A DNA stretch of 64,000 nucleotides from Doris montereyensis (taxonomy: Eukaryota; Mollusca; Gastropoda; Nudibranchia; Dorididae), in assembly GCA_037039925.1 (NCBI GenBank), contig JAXRKP010000004.1:693770-757769 (forward strand), in the 5' to 3' direction. Numbering within the stretch: the first letter of the stretch is position 1; each line of letters opens with the position of its first letter. Positions 1-12,424 of this stretch are shown here, piece by piece. A model generated the notes under the pieces. It did no database searches. It saw only the letters and a list, made by a program, of their open reading frames with translations, and was not told the DNA's origin. A program made the position numbers and the translations under genes.

Positions 1-2068
1 ACATCATAGCAGACACAGTTATCACCGTGTGTGGAAGGGAGCCAGGGACACGACAAAAAAAACAACACACACCTGACTTGTCATGCTCTGTGTTGACACC
101 CTTTCAGGCCACTGTGACCTAGATTTAATTTACAATGGAAGAGGGCAAAGAGACAGGGGGCGCCCCCAGAAACACTAAAGACATATACACCTTAGACATA
201 AAATATAAGAATTGTTGGAAAAATTGCGAATTGAAGGTTGTACTGTTAGCAATGACAAGTTAACTAATCTCAGTCGTGCATTATTCACCAGGCAGCGCTA
301 TCATAATGTATACCTGTAGCGTCCCTTTACCTCTATGCTAACCTAAAATAACTATACTGATACAAAAAACCCAAAACCCAACCTACCACTTGCTATTCCA
401 ATTTGTATAAATCAAGTCGAGAACACGTTTGCATACATACATAAATATGATCACCCAAGAGCAGCATGAGATTCATAGCAAACAGTCAACGAAAAAAAGT
501 TCCAATGAGAAAAAAGAAGTATTATGTTACTATGACACAGCAATAAGCACCCGAACTGATTCAAGCATTACAATTTTATAGGTTTGTTTCCAATCCTTCA
601 TTTGCGAACCGCCTGTACATGCATTACTATTGAACACTCCTCGCGATTGGAGCATTCCGGTATTGCTAAAATGCCAATCTATAATGGTAATCAAAGCAAC
701 AAAATATTGGAAATGGAAATGGCCTGCCTTGCCCCGTGGCGATTCATAAAGTATCATTACAACTATTATAAACTCTAGGTTCCCGTTAATCATCCATTAC
801 CATTTCTTCATGAACTAAACCTTTTTGTTTACAAAGGCAATGTTGATCCACAGCCAAACAACAAAACAAGAAACCCATTACAAATACAAAATAAATATTT
901 AAAAAACCCCAACAAAACAACAACACAGAACAAACCAACCCACAAATAAACCAAATCAAAAACACCTTACAAAGAAGCAAAGCGACAAACGAAAATAGAA
1001 AAGAAAGTGACGATAAATATTAAATGGAAGATCTTTTGAAATACGGTACATACGTTGTCGCAGTAAAAGCAAATTCCGTTCAATTCGATTGATTTCATTT
1101 CACACTCTATTCTCATCCTTAAATTCCTGCTAACAATGGGACAGGCACTTGAAAAAAAAAACTTACTTATGCACTCGATTATTTTCATTTGCTATGATAC
1201 ATATAGCGTTAAACGCCGCTACATGATTGGCAAAAAAAGGAAGTAAAGCTTTTGACTTTAAGTACATGTCATTAAGGGATTGTAAAAAGTAACCGGCAGT
1301 TATATAATAGATATGAACGTTATTTATGAAGGTTTACGTTTAAGGAAAGAAAGTGCAATAACAAGTTGTCATCCAGACTAAAACAGTACACAATAAATAC
1401 TTAAATTACAAAAGAGAAACGCATTAGCACTAAAGATTAAAACACACAAACAAGCTAGAAATTATGAAAGCAAGCTGATAATAATTCAACCCGTCATCAG
1501 GCAGCATAAGCCAACTGAAGTAAAAGTGAACTTAACAGTACAAATGCAAAGAAAAAAATGGAATCAGTGCGTACCAATACCATGATGAAATAATTCTTAA
1601 GAGGCCAAACGAATCTCCTCCTCTCCTTTCTCTATCATGAAAAAAGCACAGACACAAGACGTGTCCACCCTGCAACGAAATACTGGCACAAAGTCCTTTG
1701 GATAAAAGTAATCAAGTTATACATTCACAGATAGGAATACGTCAAAGATCAATGATACATTGTGTGATTCACCAAACACGGTACGTTTCAGTGATAGCTC
1801 AAAGTCCGGCCCGGGTCGATCATGTGACGTCAAATTGCTCGCTATCGGCTAGACCGACAGTGTTTAAAAACAAGACATAACGGAGGCAAGCAGCAATGTA
1901 GCAGAAATGCAGGACGCAAAGGTGAAAAGACAAGCGCTCAGAGAACGTTCTACAATTACCTGATATTTGTGTCATTTTCACGATAGTGAAAATCAATAAC
2001 CATTTTATCCTCGATCCCACCTCACCCCGTTCATCCGCATAAAAAAAGATATAACGTGTAATGTAACG
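1..2068. other. AT-rich intergenic DNA, no gene seen
   Basis: I see no ORF with recognisable protein similarity and no clear transposon in this stretch. Short ORFs on both strands have low-complexity, A/T-driven composition. One perfect CRE-like palindrome TGACGTCA lies at 1825-1832; alone it does not establish a promoter. Confidence 0.5.
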
Positions 2069-2311
2069 GTGACTGGTGAAAAGTCACTGGCATCAGATTT
2101 AAGATTTACTTGTTTAATGGAGGCCATGATTTTGAATCCCACTCTTTTTGAGTGCAAGTGTAAGTTTGTCCTTGGTCAAAATCGCCATCCTTCGTCTCAT
2201 CGACAAAGCGAGGGAAAACAATTTGAACATAAATACGTCTACACATCAGTGGTTCACTTAAAGGTGCGGTCAGATACCCTTAAGTGGCGTTGGTGACTGC
2301 TGAAAAAAAAA
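2069..2311 (+). repeat. LINE 3' UTR fragment with A-tail, copy 1
   Basis: This segment is clearly homologous to 2980-3190. Both share a GTCAAAATCG block, a CGACAAAGCGAGG block, an ATCAGTGGTTCA block and the end GCTGA followed by A's. This copy ends in a short A run near 2300-2311, as expected of a retrotransposon 3' end. Copy 2 lies directly downstream of a LINE C-terminal coding remnant, so I read both as the 3' UTR of one LINE family, with this copy severely 5' truncated. The family assignment is inference. Confidence 0.5.
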
Positions 2312-2639
2312 AGGAGGAAGGGGAAAGTTACTAAAAGATGAGAGGGCTTATGGGGGAGCCGATATAGGTTCTGATCCTCTAATAACCAGCAAATGAAAGA
2401 GAAAACGCAAGAACTAATGAACATTTCACTTAATATCAGTATGTCTAAAAATACAAATCTTGTGGATTAATAATACCAATAGCCTCACAATGATCCGGAT
2501 AGAAGACACCAATTGAGCAAGTGACTTCCTTTACATACCTAGTAAGCAGTTTAAACGAAACAGGCGGAACAGAGCTGGATGTTAAGAAAAGGACATGAAA
2601 TGCCCGAGGAACATTCACACAACTCGCAGGAAGATTATG

Positions 2640-3190
2640 ATTTTCAATATGAGCGCCAACCTTAAGATCAACTACTGTCCAGATACAATAAGAAATGGAG
2701 ACGTCTGGAGAAAAACAAAGCAACATCTCATAGAGCTGGAAACAAAATCGAAAAGATGGAGATGGGTAGGGTACATTATGCGGAAGCCAGCAACTAACAC
2801 GGCAAGACAAAGCCTAAAATGGAACCCACAGGGAAAACAAAGTAGAGGTGGACCAAGATTCACATGGAGGAGAGATATAGATATAGATCTGAAAAAGATG
2901 AGGCAGAGGTGTAGACAATAGCACAGGATAGGGGAAGATGGAGGGCTCTACTTGGCGGCAAATACACACAACCGAGGTGGAATGGCTGGTCATGAGTTTA
3001 AAAGCGGCTGTAATTTTGAAACCCATTCTCTTTGAGTTTCAATTTCTCTCGGGTCAAAATCGTCACTCTTATTCTCAGCGACAAAGCGAGGAGGAAAACA
3101 ATCTGAACATAAATGCATCTACGCATCAGTGGTTCAATGAAAGGCACTGTCAGATACCACCAATGGGCACTGGCTGCTGAAAAGAGACGT
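2640..3190 (+). pseudogene. LINE reverse-transcriptase C-terminal remnant plus 3' UTR, copy 2
   Basis: The + strand at about 2740-2921 translates to a typical LINE ORF2 C-terminus: a KRWRWVGYIMRKP stretch, then LKWNPQGKQSRGGP and TWRRDIDIDLKKM. This matches the R-W-x-W-x-G-H ... W-N-P-Q-G-K-R-x-R-G-R-P ... T-W-R-R tail seen after the reverse transcriptase in many animal non-LTR elements. The coding tail is followed at 2980-3190 by the 3' UTR block shared with 2069-2311. The reverse transcriptase core and endonuclease are absent, so this is a dead 5'-truncated insertion. The same tail occurs on the - strand at 29064-29245. Confidence 0.7.
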
Positions 3191-3829
3191 CAGTCGAGCA
3201 CTCGGGGATCAACAAAGTGAAAGTGAAAGAAAGACGAACTTACTTTACAGCAAACTAAAATTGATTTTGAGACACAAGATGTGTATCAAATTAGTAAGGA
3301 AAACAAATGACACGCATGTTCACCTTAGCACCAGTGATTCCCTTCACGTGGCAAAAAACGTTGTTTGCACGGTCTTAAATTAAATCGAAACACTCGCCAC
3401 ATAATAATATCCGTACGGCACAGGCTTATCACATGTATGAATTTACCAAGTGCTCAATATACGTTTTCCACAACAACAGAACAACACACCAAAAGTCAAG
3501 CACAAAGCACTGACAGCGATAGCCCATTCAGAAATAATGAGCAGCTGGGTGATGGCTGGGGGTGTTGAATTATCTGCTCCACGTGTAAGATTTCTTCTAT
3601 GCAGAATATATAAATGCTCAGATTTCTATCAACAGAAACGAAAAAGAAAAAGAAAAAAAAAAAGAAGTGTTGACATAATATCTTCCCAAAAGATTTCACT
3701 CATAGTTGGGCGTTTTCACAAGAAGCAATTGTAAATAAAATAATAAAGACACGCTCTTTCAAGTTCCGTACGTCAAATCAAGTCGGAGCTTATATCGGTT
3801 TCTGTTGTGTGACGCAGAACTGTTGCTGG
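3191..3829. other. intergenic, nothing recognised
   Basis: AT-rich sequence with an A-rich stretch near 3640-3665. ORFs on both strands here carry low-complexity Lys/Arg or Phe runs produced by that tract. No gene or repeat family was recognised. Confidence 0.4.
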
Positions 3830-3955
3830 TATCCGTTTGCAGCTTAGTCGAGTGGGGAAAATGTATGTTAAGTGTTGTTCAACCAAACATTGCTAGGATT
3901 CAAACTCAGGATTCCAAGCTTGACAAACTAGACCACCAACGCCACACAGAATCAA
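3830..3955 (-). mobile_element. tRNA-derived SINE, degraded copy (family A)
   Basis: Read on the - strand from 3955 down, there is a tRNA-like head with an A-box-like TGGTCTAGTTTG and a B-box-like GTTTGAATCC. It is followed by a body ending CACTTAACATACATTTTCCC and CACTCGACTAAG. The same body follows a tRNA-like head at 46145-46350 (-) and 11335-11640 (+). This copy is 3' truncated. The RNA polymerase III promoter is probably inactive given the mismatches. Confidence 0.6.
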
Positions 3956-5100
3956 CTGTAGTGTAACGCAAAGACTTGGTCCACAATCAAATACATGTAT
4001 TAATAAAACTACCTGTTGTCTACATAGATGGAAACTGAAGCAGCATATTTGACGTTGCATGAAGGTAAACTGAGACGATATTAGCATACAAAATAGTACA
4101 TGAGGCAACAGGTTTGGCATATTCCATTTCAAAAATTTAAAAAAAGCGAAAGAAATAAAACGTATTAAATCATTGCTTGGATTGTGATTCAAACGACAGA
4201 CTAAATATTGTAGGAAATAAGATCTAACATTATCCATTCTATATCACTTGACTAAAGTAGGTCTATAAACAAAATAGAATCATTATGTCATAATTACAGT
4301 GTGATCAACGTAAAAGGAAATTAAGGTAGATTGTCAGTAATATACGACTTTACTGCACGGTTATACCTTTGTTCACTTTCGTGCAACGGGTGTGTTAAGA
4401 ATTACACGAGCACACCAGACCGGAAGAGCAGTTTTGTTTTATTTCTGTTTTGTTTTTACTCTATGTTTAAAAAAAATAACATGCAACTTCAGGTGTGTAG
4501 TATACTTGATGGACTAAGGACAGGACATAATACACAACACAAATAAAGCATGCATACGTTAGGAAGCGAGATTTTCTAATTACAAAGCGCTTCTAGCCAT
4601 ACATTTGTTAATGATATAATACACAATCAGATAATACATGTCATAACAATTACAACACTCAGATCAGTCAGGAAAAAAGGACAAGACGATGGTGATTACG
4701 CAATGCCACCCAAAGGACCAGCTGGTCTGTAGGGAGATAAGATTTTACTATAGTAATTATACAGGACTGTTCAAGCAAATCGAGTGGTCCATAAGTTATG
4801 AAGAAATAAAATTGTACATAAGATATTTTTTCTTTCGATTCAAGCCACACATTAGCGGCAGAAGAAAATACAAGAACACAGCAACACATTCGTCGCTACT
4901 CTCACAGCCTTTTAAGCATTAAAATTCAATCAGTCTACAAGGCGACAAATCAGTACAATCTTAAAGAACATTATGATTCAAGAAACACACTTAGTCTATG
5001 ATGCAACATTTTAACGATAGTTATCGCTATACATTATGATCTTATCAATGTTGCTAGAAGTTCTTTCATAATTCAATATTATCGGGTATATCTTATCTAA
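3956..5100. other. AT-rich intergenic DNA
   Basis: No coding potential or repeat family recognised. Short ORFs on both strands have no convincing domain. Confidence 0.4.
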
Positions 5101-5960
5101 TTCAAAGTGACATCAGGGTGGATTCAGACCAGAAGAAGTGTAAGGATATGTACATTGACAAACACAATCCAGACCTAAACTCTATTTGTTCACTAATGGG
5201 GAAAGAACTGGAAAAGGTGGCGTTTGAAAAAAGGATATTGGAGTAACTATAGACACTAGTCTCAGTTTTGAAAAATACGTAACTGCAAAAAAAAAAAAGA
5301 TTAAAAACAACAGTGATGTTTGCAATGATCAGGAGAATATTCCAAAACCTTAGAGAAGAAACCTTCATTAAGCTGTATAAGTCATTAATGTGTACCCATT
5401 TGGACTACGCCACTTCAGTTAAGACACATTACAAGATCAAACACATCAAACTAATAGAGGAATTCAAGAAAAAGCTACAAAGAGATCCCAGGAATGAAAG
5501 ATTTATGATGAAAGGCTGTGGAAACTCAAAATGCCAACACTTAGTTATAGGCGAGTTCGGGGCGCTATGATAGAAATGTACAAGATAGTAAATGGCGTTT
5601 ATGCCGGAAAAGTAGGGAGCTTCATCAAAAGGGCGTCTGATATTTCTGTACGAAAACGAATTAGAAGAAACAGAAATAAATTATTCCGTCAAAGGACAAG
5701 ATTAGACCTTTGGAAATACAGCCGTAGTGTGAGAGTGGTACAACCTTGGAACAGTTTATATCACATAAAGTTGTAAGCCTCAAGACCCTAGATACATTTA
5801 AGAATAGGATTGACAAGTTCTTGTGGAAGCAGGAAATAGTCTACAACCAAAATCACCATACGCCGTGAGAAAGACAACCAAGAACGGGAGTCCAGCGAAG
5901 AGGATCATTAATACATGCGTTGAAATCAACCCCAAGTGACGATAAGTAAGTACAGGACCA
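5101..5960 (+). pseudogene. CR1/jockey-type LINE ORF2 C-terminal remnant
   Basis: Across several frames the + strand gives the usual C-terminal succession of CR1/jockey-like LINE ORF2. There is a MIRRIFQNLREETFIKLYKSL segment and a THLDYATSVK segment near 5320-5420. These are followed by LPTLSYRRVRG-like MPTLSYRRVRGAMIEMYKIVNG at 5531-5600, a SDIS ... RNKLFRQRTRLDLWKYS stretch and VRVVQPWNSL ending near 5760. A further frame gives TLDTFKNRIDKFLWKQEIVY. At least three frameshifts and an internal stop break it, and the catalytic palm is missing. It is a fossil and abuts a second, unrelated LINE fragment at 5975. Confidence 0.75.
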
Positions 5961-5974
5961 TTTATAATTTGACA

Positions 5975-6570
5975 ATTAATAGAACAATTCCTTGAAAGAA
6001 ACATGACTTGCACCTCTGTTTTCTTGACTTTAAAAAAGGCACTTGAACGATGGCATTCTTTAAAGAACATCATGAAAAGCAAAATTTGAAAGAAACTATT
6101 AAAACTTTTTACAATAAACTAACTTGTGCAGTGAGAGTACGTAGAAATTTATCTAAAGAAATTGATAGAGGCATAGATATTGGACAAGACTGTATCCTAA
6201 GCCCTCTTTTGTTTATCATACATGTATTTATGGATTCAATCACAAAGGTATTATGAACAATGAAAAAAAACCCGAATACAGGTATGGGTAAACTTAAAAC
6301 CGGTAAATCTATCAATGCTTTCATTTGCTGATAATATTGTTCTATTTGGAAAATCGAAAGCGACCTTCAATATTATACCAACATGCTGAATAATGAACTT
6401 AATAAATGAGAAATTAAAGTAAAAGCAAAGAAAACAAAACCATTCCCATTAAAAAGGAAACTAAAACATGAAATCTTAAACTGGGCAGAGAGAAGTAAGA
6501 ACAAGTTCAAACCTGCAATAACTTAGAGTGATGATTAACTCAGAGGCAAAACTAAGAGATGAAGAAATAT
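5975..6570 (+). pseudogene. decayed LINE reverse-transcriptase fragment, sibling of the 26-27.7 kb copy
   Basis: At the nucleotide level this is a diverged copy of 26545-27130. Both carry the same run: TTCCTTGA(A/G)AGAAACAT, GGCATTCTTTAAA, ACTTGTGCAGTGAGAGTA, GACTGTATCCTAAGCCCTCT (the GC-I/V-LSPLL region), TCAATGCTTTCATTTGCTGA (the FAD/FADD active-site region) and GATTAACTCAGAGG. Many indels and stops disrupt it. In the active-site segment the reading is SFADNIVLFG-like, so the second catalytic Asp is changed to Asn. Confidence 0.75.
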
Positions 6571-6962
6571 TTTTCTCCAAACGAGCCCTTTCAAGTGAAA
6601 ACTAATCAGATATTGATGTTATTTAAATAGCCGACGCTGAAAAAGAGGTTTTGTTTTGTTTAAAGCAGATTCTTTTGTTAACTTCAAAGACTAACCCTGA
6701 AATCATTTCGGGATCCTCAAGGTGGATGTAAACGTACAAAACAATTCTTCTATAAATTAAAAGAATGAGTGAGTGAGCACTCACATTTTTCAATGAAAAA
6801 CTGAGTTAGATCCCCTTTGCTTTCAATCTTAATGATGATCGCGATTTAAACGAAGATTATCACGTAGAAGAAAAGGGACAATTCTAAACACCGCCCCAAA
6901 AAAACATGGACTCCGAAAAAGGACTCAAACTAGCCCCTTAAAGACAATATTAAAAAAAAACC

Positions 6963-6965
<3 letters not shown>

Positions 6966-7030
<65 letters not shown>
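6966..7030. repeat. (TA)n microsatellite
   Basis: An uninterrupted TA dinucleotide run of about 32 units, followed by GTACATGTAATC. Confidence 0.95.
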
Positions 7031-7035
<5 letters not shown>

Positions 7036-7107
7036 TGTAATCTCATACAAAACCTCAAAGCATAAGATGACCAGAAACATCATTGAAAAAGATAGAAAGA
7101 AAAGAGA

Positions 7108-7112
7108 GAAGA

Positions 7113-7198
<86 letters not shown>

Positions 7199-7220
7199 GA
7201 GGGAGGGGGAGGGAGGGAGG

Positions 7221-7257
<37 letters not shown>

Positions 7258-7260
7258 AGA

Positions 7261-7316
<56 letters not shown>

Positions 7317-7330
7317 CAGATAGACAGAGA
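7108..7330. repeat. (AG)n tract with GGGA interruptions
   Basis: A long purine-strand AG repeat with a GAGGGAGGGAGG island near 7200-7260 and sparse GACA interruptions towards the 3' end. Arg/Glu and Ser/Leu ORFs across it are artefacts of the repeat. The polypurine/polypyrimidine mirror symmetry could allow triplex (H-DNA) folding; that is known behaviour of such tracts, not shown here. Confidence 0.95.
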
Positions 7331-10300
7331 CAGACACAAAGGGATAAGGATAAAATAGGGTGGCTTAGATCTCTTAATGAAGAATAAATATGGCTACTTG
7401 CATAGACTTAAAACAAAAAAGAATTAAAAATAACATGTAGAACTTCCGTTACCACCTTAATGTAAAAAAGAGGTATTGAAAAATGTCCAAAAAAATTTGA
7501 AATATAAAAAAACAGGAAAACAAGTGCAGGAAATATAATCCTTTAACTCCCCCCTAATATACAGCCATTGCAAATTATAACGTCGTTATCATAAATTCAA
7601 ATATACGCCACTATGTCACATAATAAGCGCAAAATGTACCAATGCAAATAAGTTTAATTTTAAAGAGACAAAGCATAAATTTAGCCATGGTCAACTGCCG
7701 ATTCAAATTAAACGCAAAGGACAGCGATAATCACATCTTCTGACATTGTCATGGATTGTACTAGATCACATGAGAATGACAACCCGATATGAGCTAGCGG
7801 TAGGCATAATATGTATAACAGTCATAAAGGTTGTAAAGATAATTTTTTTTAAAAAGGAGCGGATTCGTGCAGAAATAATAATAAAGCAATTTTCATATAC
7901 TGGTTATTGTAGGTCATGCTTTAATATAAATGCATTACAGTAAAGATTTGTGATATCTGGAAGAAAGCTTAGAAAAGATCAGAACTCAATTCTATATTTT
8001 TAAGTCACACAAGCTATGAGTTAACCACTTAATGAACAAATGTTTATAATTTCTCATTAAAGGTAGCACAAGTGTGATTTTGCCCCCCCCCCCCTCCTCT
8101 AAAAAAAAAGTAAAATAAAAATTATAATGACAGACACAGCATAATATACCTCAAACAAACAAAAAAAAAAAAAAAAAAAAATTTGCAATAATTGTTCATT
8201 TTCTGAAGCAACTGCTTAAGTCTTGAAATATCTCAAAGATTTATAAACTTTAAATGCTTAAGTGTTGATCGCCTTTGTGAACAGGCCTTGGAGTGAGAAA
8301 GCAATTGTTCTATTCGTTTGATAACTATTATTATAATGACTTTTGATAACGTTTTGTATTTGATACGTGTAATGCTTATGAAAACCCATGTGCTTATAGC
8401 TATTATAAATGCCAGCAATACTTTCAATTTACGACAAAAGTAAACTCTTCGCTTTGTTAATGGTAATGTATTATTCAATCTTTGCTTTTACGATCATTCA
8501 AAGGAACGTGCGGAAGTGCACAAAATATATCATAAGTACCTCCATTGTTGAATACATTGTCTGCACGATTCTCCGCCTGAAAATTTGAGAAGGAAGAGAG
8601 AGAGATATAGATAGCGAAAACATCAGAAATTCATGGGCCAATGCTAGAAACATATGACACAAAGCTTTAAAACATGGGGATGAGGGCTTGGGCCTTTAAT
8701 CTATTACATATTTGCATTATTACGTGTATCAAGGTGATCCTTGTAAATGCAAGGAGGCGCGTCCAAAAAGGAAATAATTAACCGGAAAATATCACCTTGA
8801 AAAAAGAAACTTCGCATGTATGTGCTATATATACATACATAAATAATACGTAAACAGTCTGATTACTTTAATATATGTCAACAATAATAACAACACCCAA
8901 AACAACAAATAATGGAAAAAAACAACCACAGCCAACAAAATGACAACCATACAGACTCTCACTCCCTTTGTCTACTATTCATTTAATTTTAATAGTATCT
9001 TTCCCTTGATCGACTTACCTATAAATCTATACAATACAACGTATATAGAATGCTTCATAAAATACAGGAGGTATATTTCACTTATAACTCACAAATATGT
9101 ATCAAAATATGAGCAGTGACGATGGAACTAAAAAAGAACGAAATGGACACACGCAAAAACACCACCAAAAAAACAAAACAACTCCTTAACCCCTAATTTA
9201 ACCCCCCCAAACAGCAAAACAAAATAAAAAATAACAACCCCAAAACAAAACAAAAACCGACCACGAATAGGCTTGAAGGATTACTTTGTAATTGTTGCAA
9301 TCAAACTCAGCCCTTCTGGGAATGATTGACAAGTTTTGACTGATAAAATTGATTTTGCTTCCAAAACATATGCCGTGTTGCCGTCAAACCGACAAAATAA
9401 GTCCCCGGTGATATAGACCACGATTCGAAAGCCATTTATAATGCAAACCTACTTAAAAATTACCGCTTGCACAAATCGAGATCTGTAAACCAGGTGGAAA
9501 TTGTACCAATATTGAGGAAGTCTGCCTATTCCTTCGTACTTTCTGTTTGCAAACATTAATCAGACACGTCAGATCGTTCGTTACTTGCCACCAAGCGAAA
9601 CGTGTATAGTATCTACCCAAAACTTCTCGTAAACCATCGTATGACTACTGATCGATCGCGTATACATAAAACTTAGAAAGACAACGTCGTCAGACCTAAC
9701 CAAGCAAGTTGAAACTTTCGACCAAACTTGGATGGGATGGCCGACTTTAAGATTACACATGCTGCATAATATACTATTCTGTGCATCGACCGACCACATG
9801 GTTTGCACACAATCGGCCTTGGCCGCCTGTAGTCTCATAATGATGAACGATTAGAACAAGGTAGACATTAGAATACACGTGTCTCTGTGATACATTAATA
9901 GATGGACGAGGAGCTAAGCGAGTTTCGGCATTGATAAGGTGGTCATTTTCTTACCCAATATAATTCATGGGGTTCACGCGATCACCGAAAAATTAAGCCG
10001 CAGGACCAACAACTGGCCCGAAAGCCAGCTGTGGTCGTAAGCGACTTTGTGGCCGCTCAAGGGCTCTCTCGGAGCTCGAACGACCCATATCCCCTTACAA
10101 AGAAGAAGACGAGCAGCGCGAAAGATTGAGGTCTCCGATTCAGGCGCGCCAATAAGAAAAAAATCTGGTAAAACATTACTGTCACTGAAGATGTGTATAA
10201 ATATAAATTTCACGATGTTATCAACTAAACCAGACGGTCAGCTTTGAAAAAAAAAAAAAATACGGGCTTTATGTCATTGATTTCGCATTTTATGACACAA

Positions 10301-10854
10301 ATCTGCATGGCACTGTTCTTGCTTCTCTCTCCCCACCTACCCACGGTTCCTACAGGCAACACAGTCATGCATCGATGTTCTAGTCCTAACGTTATCAGTA
10401 CTTGCAGCTGAGTTCAGCACTGGCTGACACGACTAAAGTCAACCAAGGCCAGCCAAGCGTATCTATTATGACGAGATAAAAATGTTGCAACGGTGCAATA
10501 CATGCTATCGATGCAGTAGCGAATTTCCAACGACAATGATTAAGTCGTGTACCTGATTGCCGTCAAGTCAATATCATAGTTCAATTCGTCTGATTTCAAA
10601 ACATGTTAGAGTGATCGTATCACGGAGATATAATAAAACTAAATATGTCATATCACTAGTATTAGTTTCTTGCCCCATTATGCTGTCCCTGGCATGGCTT
10701 TTGCCGCTTCTCCATTTCTGAGCTTATCGAGATATACATATTAGATTTTGCCAAACAACATTTAATAAGCGACACAATACAACTGTTATATACATGTACA
10801 TGGATAAACATTTCACCCTTTATCTTATCTAAACGAAATGGACACAACTAATTA
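7331..10854. other. intergenic DNA, no gene seen
   Basis: AT-rich, with a C12 run near 8083-8094 and an A21 run at 8161-8181. Between about 9560 and 10560 base composition is closer to balanced and CpGs are more frequent. The ORFs there (for example - strand 9974-10213, overlapped by + strand 10047-10247) show no recognisable domain or splice structure, so I call no gene. Confidence 0.4.
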
Positions 10855-11000
10855 GCCCCATAGGAAGAACTCCAAAGGACTTAGATCCGGTGAGTGATGA
10901 GCCCAGTTGTTCACGAGATTAGTCGATCATCGAAGATGTTGAGGAAACCGAACGCCGCAGTTCTTGCATGCCGTGTAGATCTAGCCCCATTTTGATTTCC
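10855..11000 (-). pseudogene. DDE (mariner/Tc1-like) transposase relic
   Basis: The - strand shows two pieces of a DDE_3/mariner-type transposase in different frames. The first, at about 10917-10996, reads QNGARS then HARTAAFGFLNIFDDRLIS. This fits the QDGAxxHTARxxxxFL ... FxDRxIS region, where the second catalytic Asp normally sits; here it is Asn. After a stop and a frame change, 10855-10914 reads NNWAHHSPDLSPLEFFLWG, matching the SPDLxPxDxFLWG block that carries the third catalytic acid. The first catalytic domain and helix-turn-helix are not visible and I see no terminal inverted repeats. It is a dead fragment. Confidence 0.6.
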
Positions 11001-11334
11001 CCATCAAGAACCTAATGTTTGAATATTCCCTTCCCGCTGGTGGGTTTTAAAATCGTTTTCATCAGTTTGGATGATTTCATCGAACACATCTTTATGACTT
11101 GTTTCAATTAAAAAAAAAAGAAATGTTGACAGTTGAAAAATTGTACCTATTTTTACTAATTACTTTCAATGTTTCGGGAATTACACATAAAAAAACCCAA
11201 CCCTTATATTTTACTAAAAATGTATCAAACTGAAGTTTATTGTGTTAAACGTTTATGGATATTGGCCGCGTTGTTGAGAAGTTATAGATATATGGGTTCC
11301 ATTTTTTCTAAACATACTGTACTTGAGAAAAAAA

Positions 11335-11640
11335 CGCGTTGGTGGCGAATGGGAAACACAATACTTTAGAAAGCACTAAAAGAATAACGCGGGTTCGAAT
11401 CCTAGTACAGCTAGATCCGACGTTGTTGTCTTGGGAAAGAAACGTAACATTTACTTTTCCCCCGCGACCCAGGTGCGAATGGGTACAAGCACTAGATTGG
11501 GATTAAAACCTGCGTTAGACTAGCGTCATGTCCGGGAGTGATTATTGTCACCTGTTGTGTTTCGCGTTATGGGAACCGAGATAAGATCCGGTTCTGTGGG
11601 CTGTAATGGCCTTAAGAACTTTAAATGACTCACTTTTTCC
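11335..11640 (+). mobile_element. tRNA-derived SINE (family A), near full length
   Basis: The head has an A-box-like TGGCGAATGGG near 11343 and a perfect B box GGTTCGAATCC at about 11391-11401. The body continues with TTGGGAAAGAAACGTAAC, CGACCCAGGTGCGAATGGGT (positions about 11467-11486), then GACTAGCGTCATGTCCGGGAG and a tail with GAGATAAGATCCGG and GGCTGTAATGGCCTTAAG. The same body blocks occur at 46145-46350 (-), 60231-60485 (+) and, shorter, at 3830-3955 (-). It is a non-autonomous retroposon that would depend on a LINE. No coding capacity. Confidence 0.75.
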
Positions 11641-12184
<544 letters not shown>

Positions 12185-12221
12185 TAACACATATATACAT
12201 ACGTGATTTTACTGTTTTAAT

Positions 12222-12350
12222 TGAAATTCACCCCGCCCACCATATACGGTGATCTCAGGGAGAATTAAGAGGAAACAGGCAAGATGAAAAAGTAAGAAGT
12301 GAAAATCTGAGGAAATAAGTAGAAATAAACCAGCAACGTTTGCCAAGCGT
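12222..12350 (+). repeat. dispersed repeat family B copy (GTGATCTCAGGG repeat)
   Basis: It starts TTCACCCCGCCCACCATATACGGTGATCTCAGGGAGAATTAAGAGG-like (positions about 12226-12271), continues with an A/G-rich GAAACAGGCAAGATGAAAAAG stretch and ends ACCAGCAACG. The same order of blocks is found at 44581, 51897, 52840 and 55781 (+) and as a short piece at 29258 (-). About 125 bp, non-coding. It could be a SINE tail or a MITE; no tRNA head is seen. Confidence 0.65.
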
Positions 12351-12424
12351 CTACGTGATTTGACTAATTTGAGGTTGATTTGATTTACCCACATCCGCCA
12401 ACTAAGGTGATCTCGGGATTTTAA

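Noticed and set aside
7055..7387. Long Arg/Glu- and Ser/Leu-rich ORFs over AG/CT tracts (also at 11862-12206, 16220-16549, 30701-31477 and 63349-63948)
   Set aside because: They are translations of dinucleotide or CT-rich repeats in several frames and on both strands; no protein composition, splice or start context supports them.
9974..10247. Overlapping sense/antisense ORFs in GC-richer DNA
   Set aside because: Open frames on both strands over the same bases are expected when stop codons are depleted; neither product has a domain I recognise.
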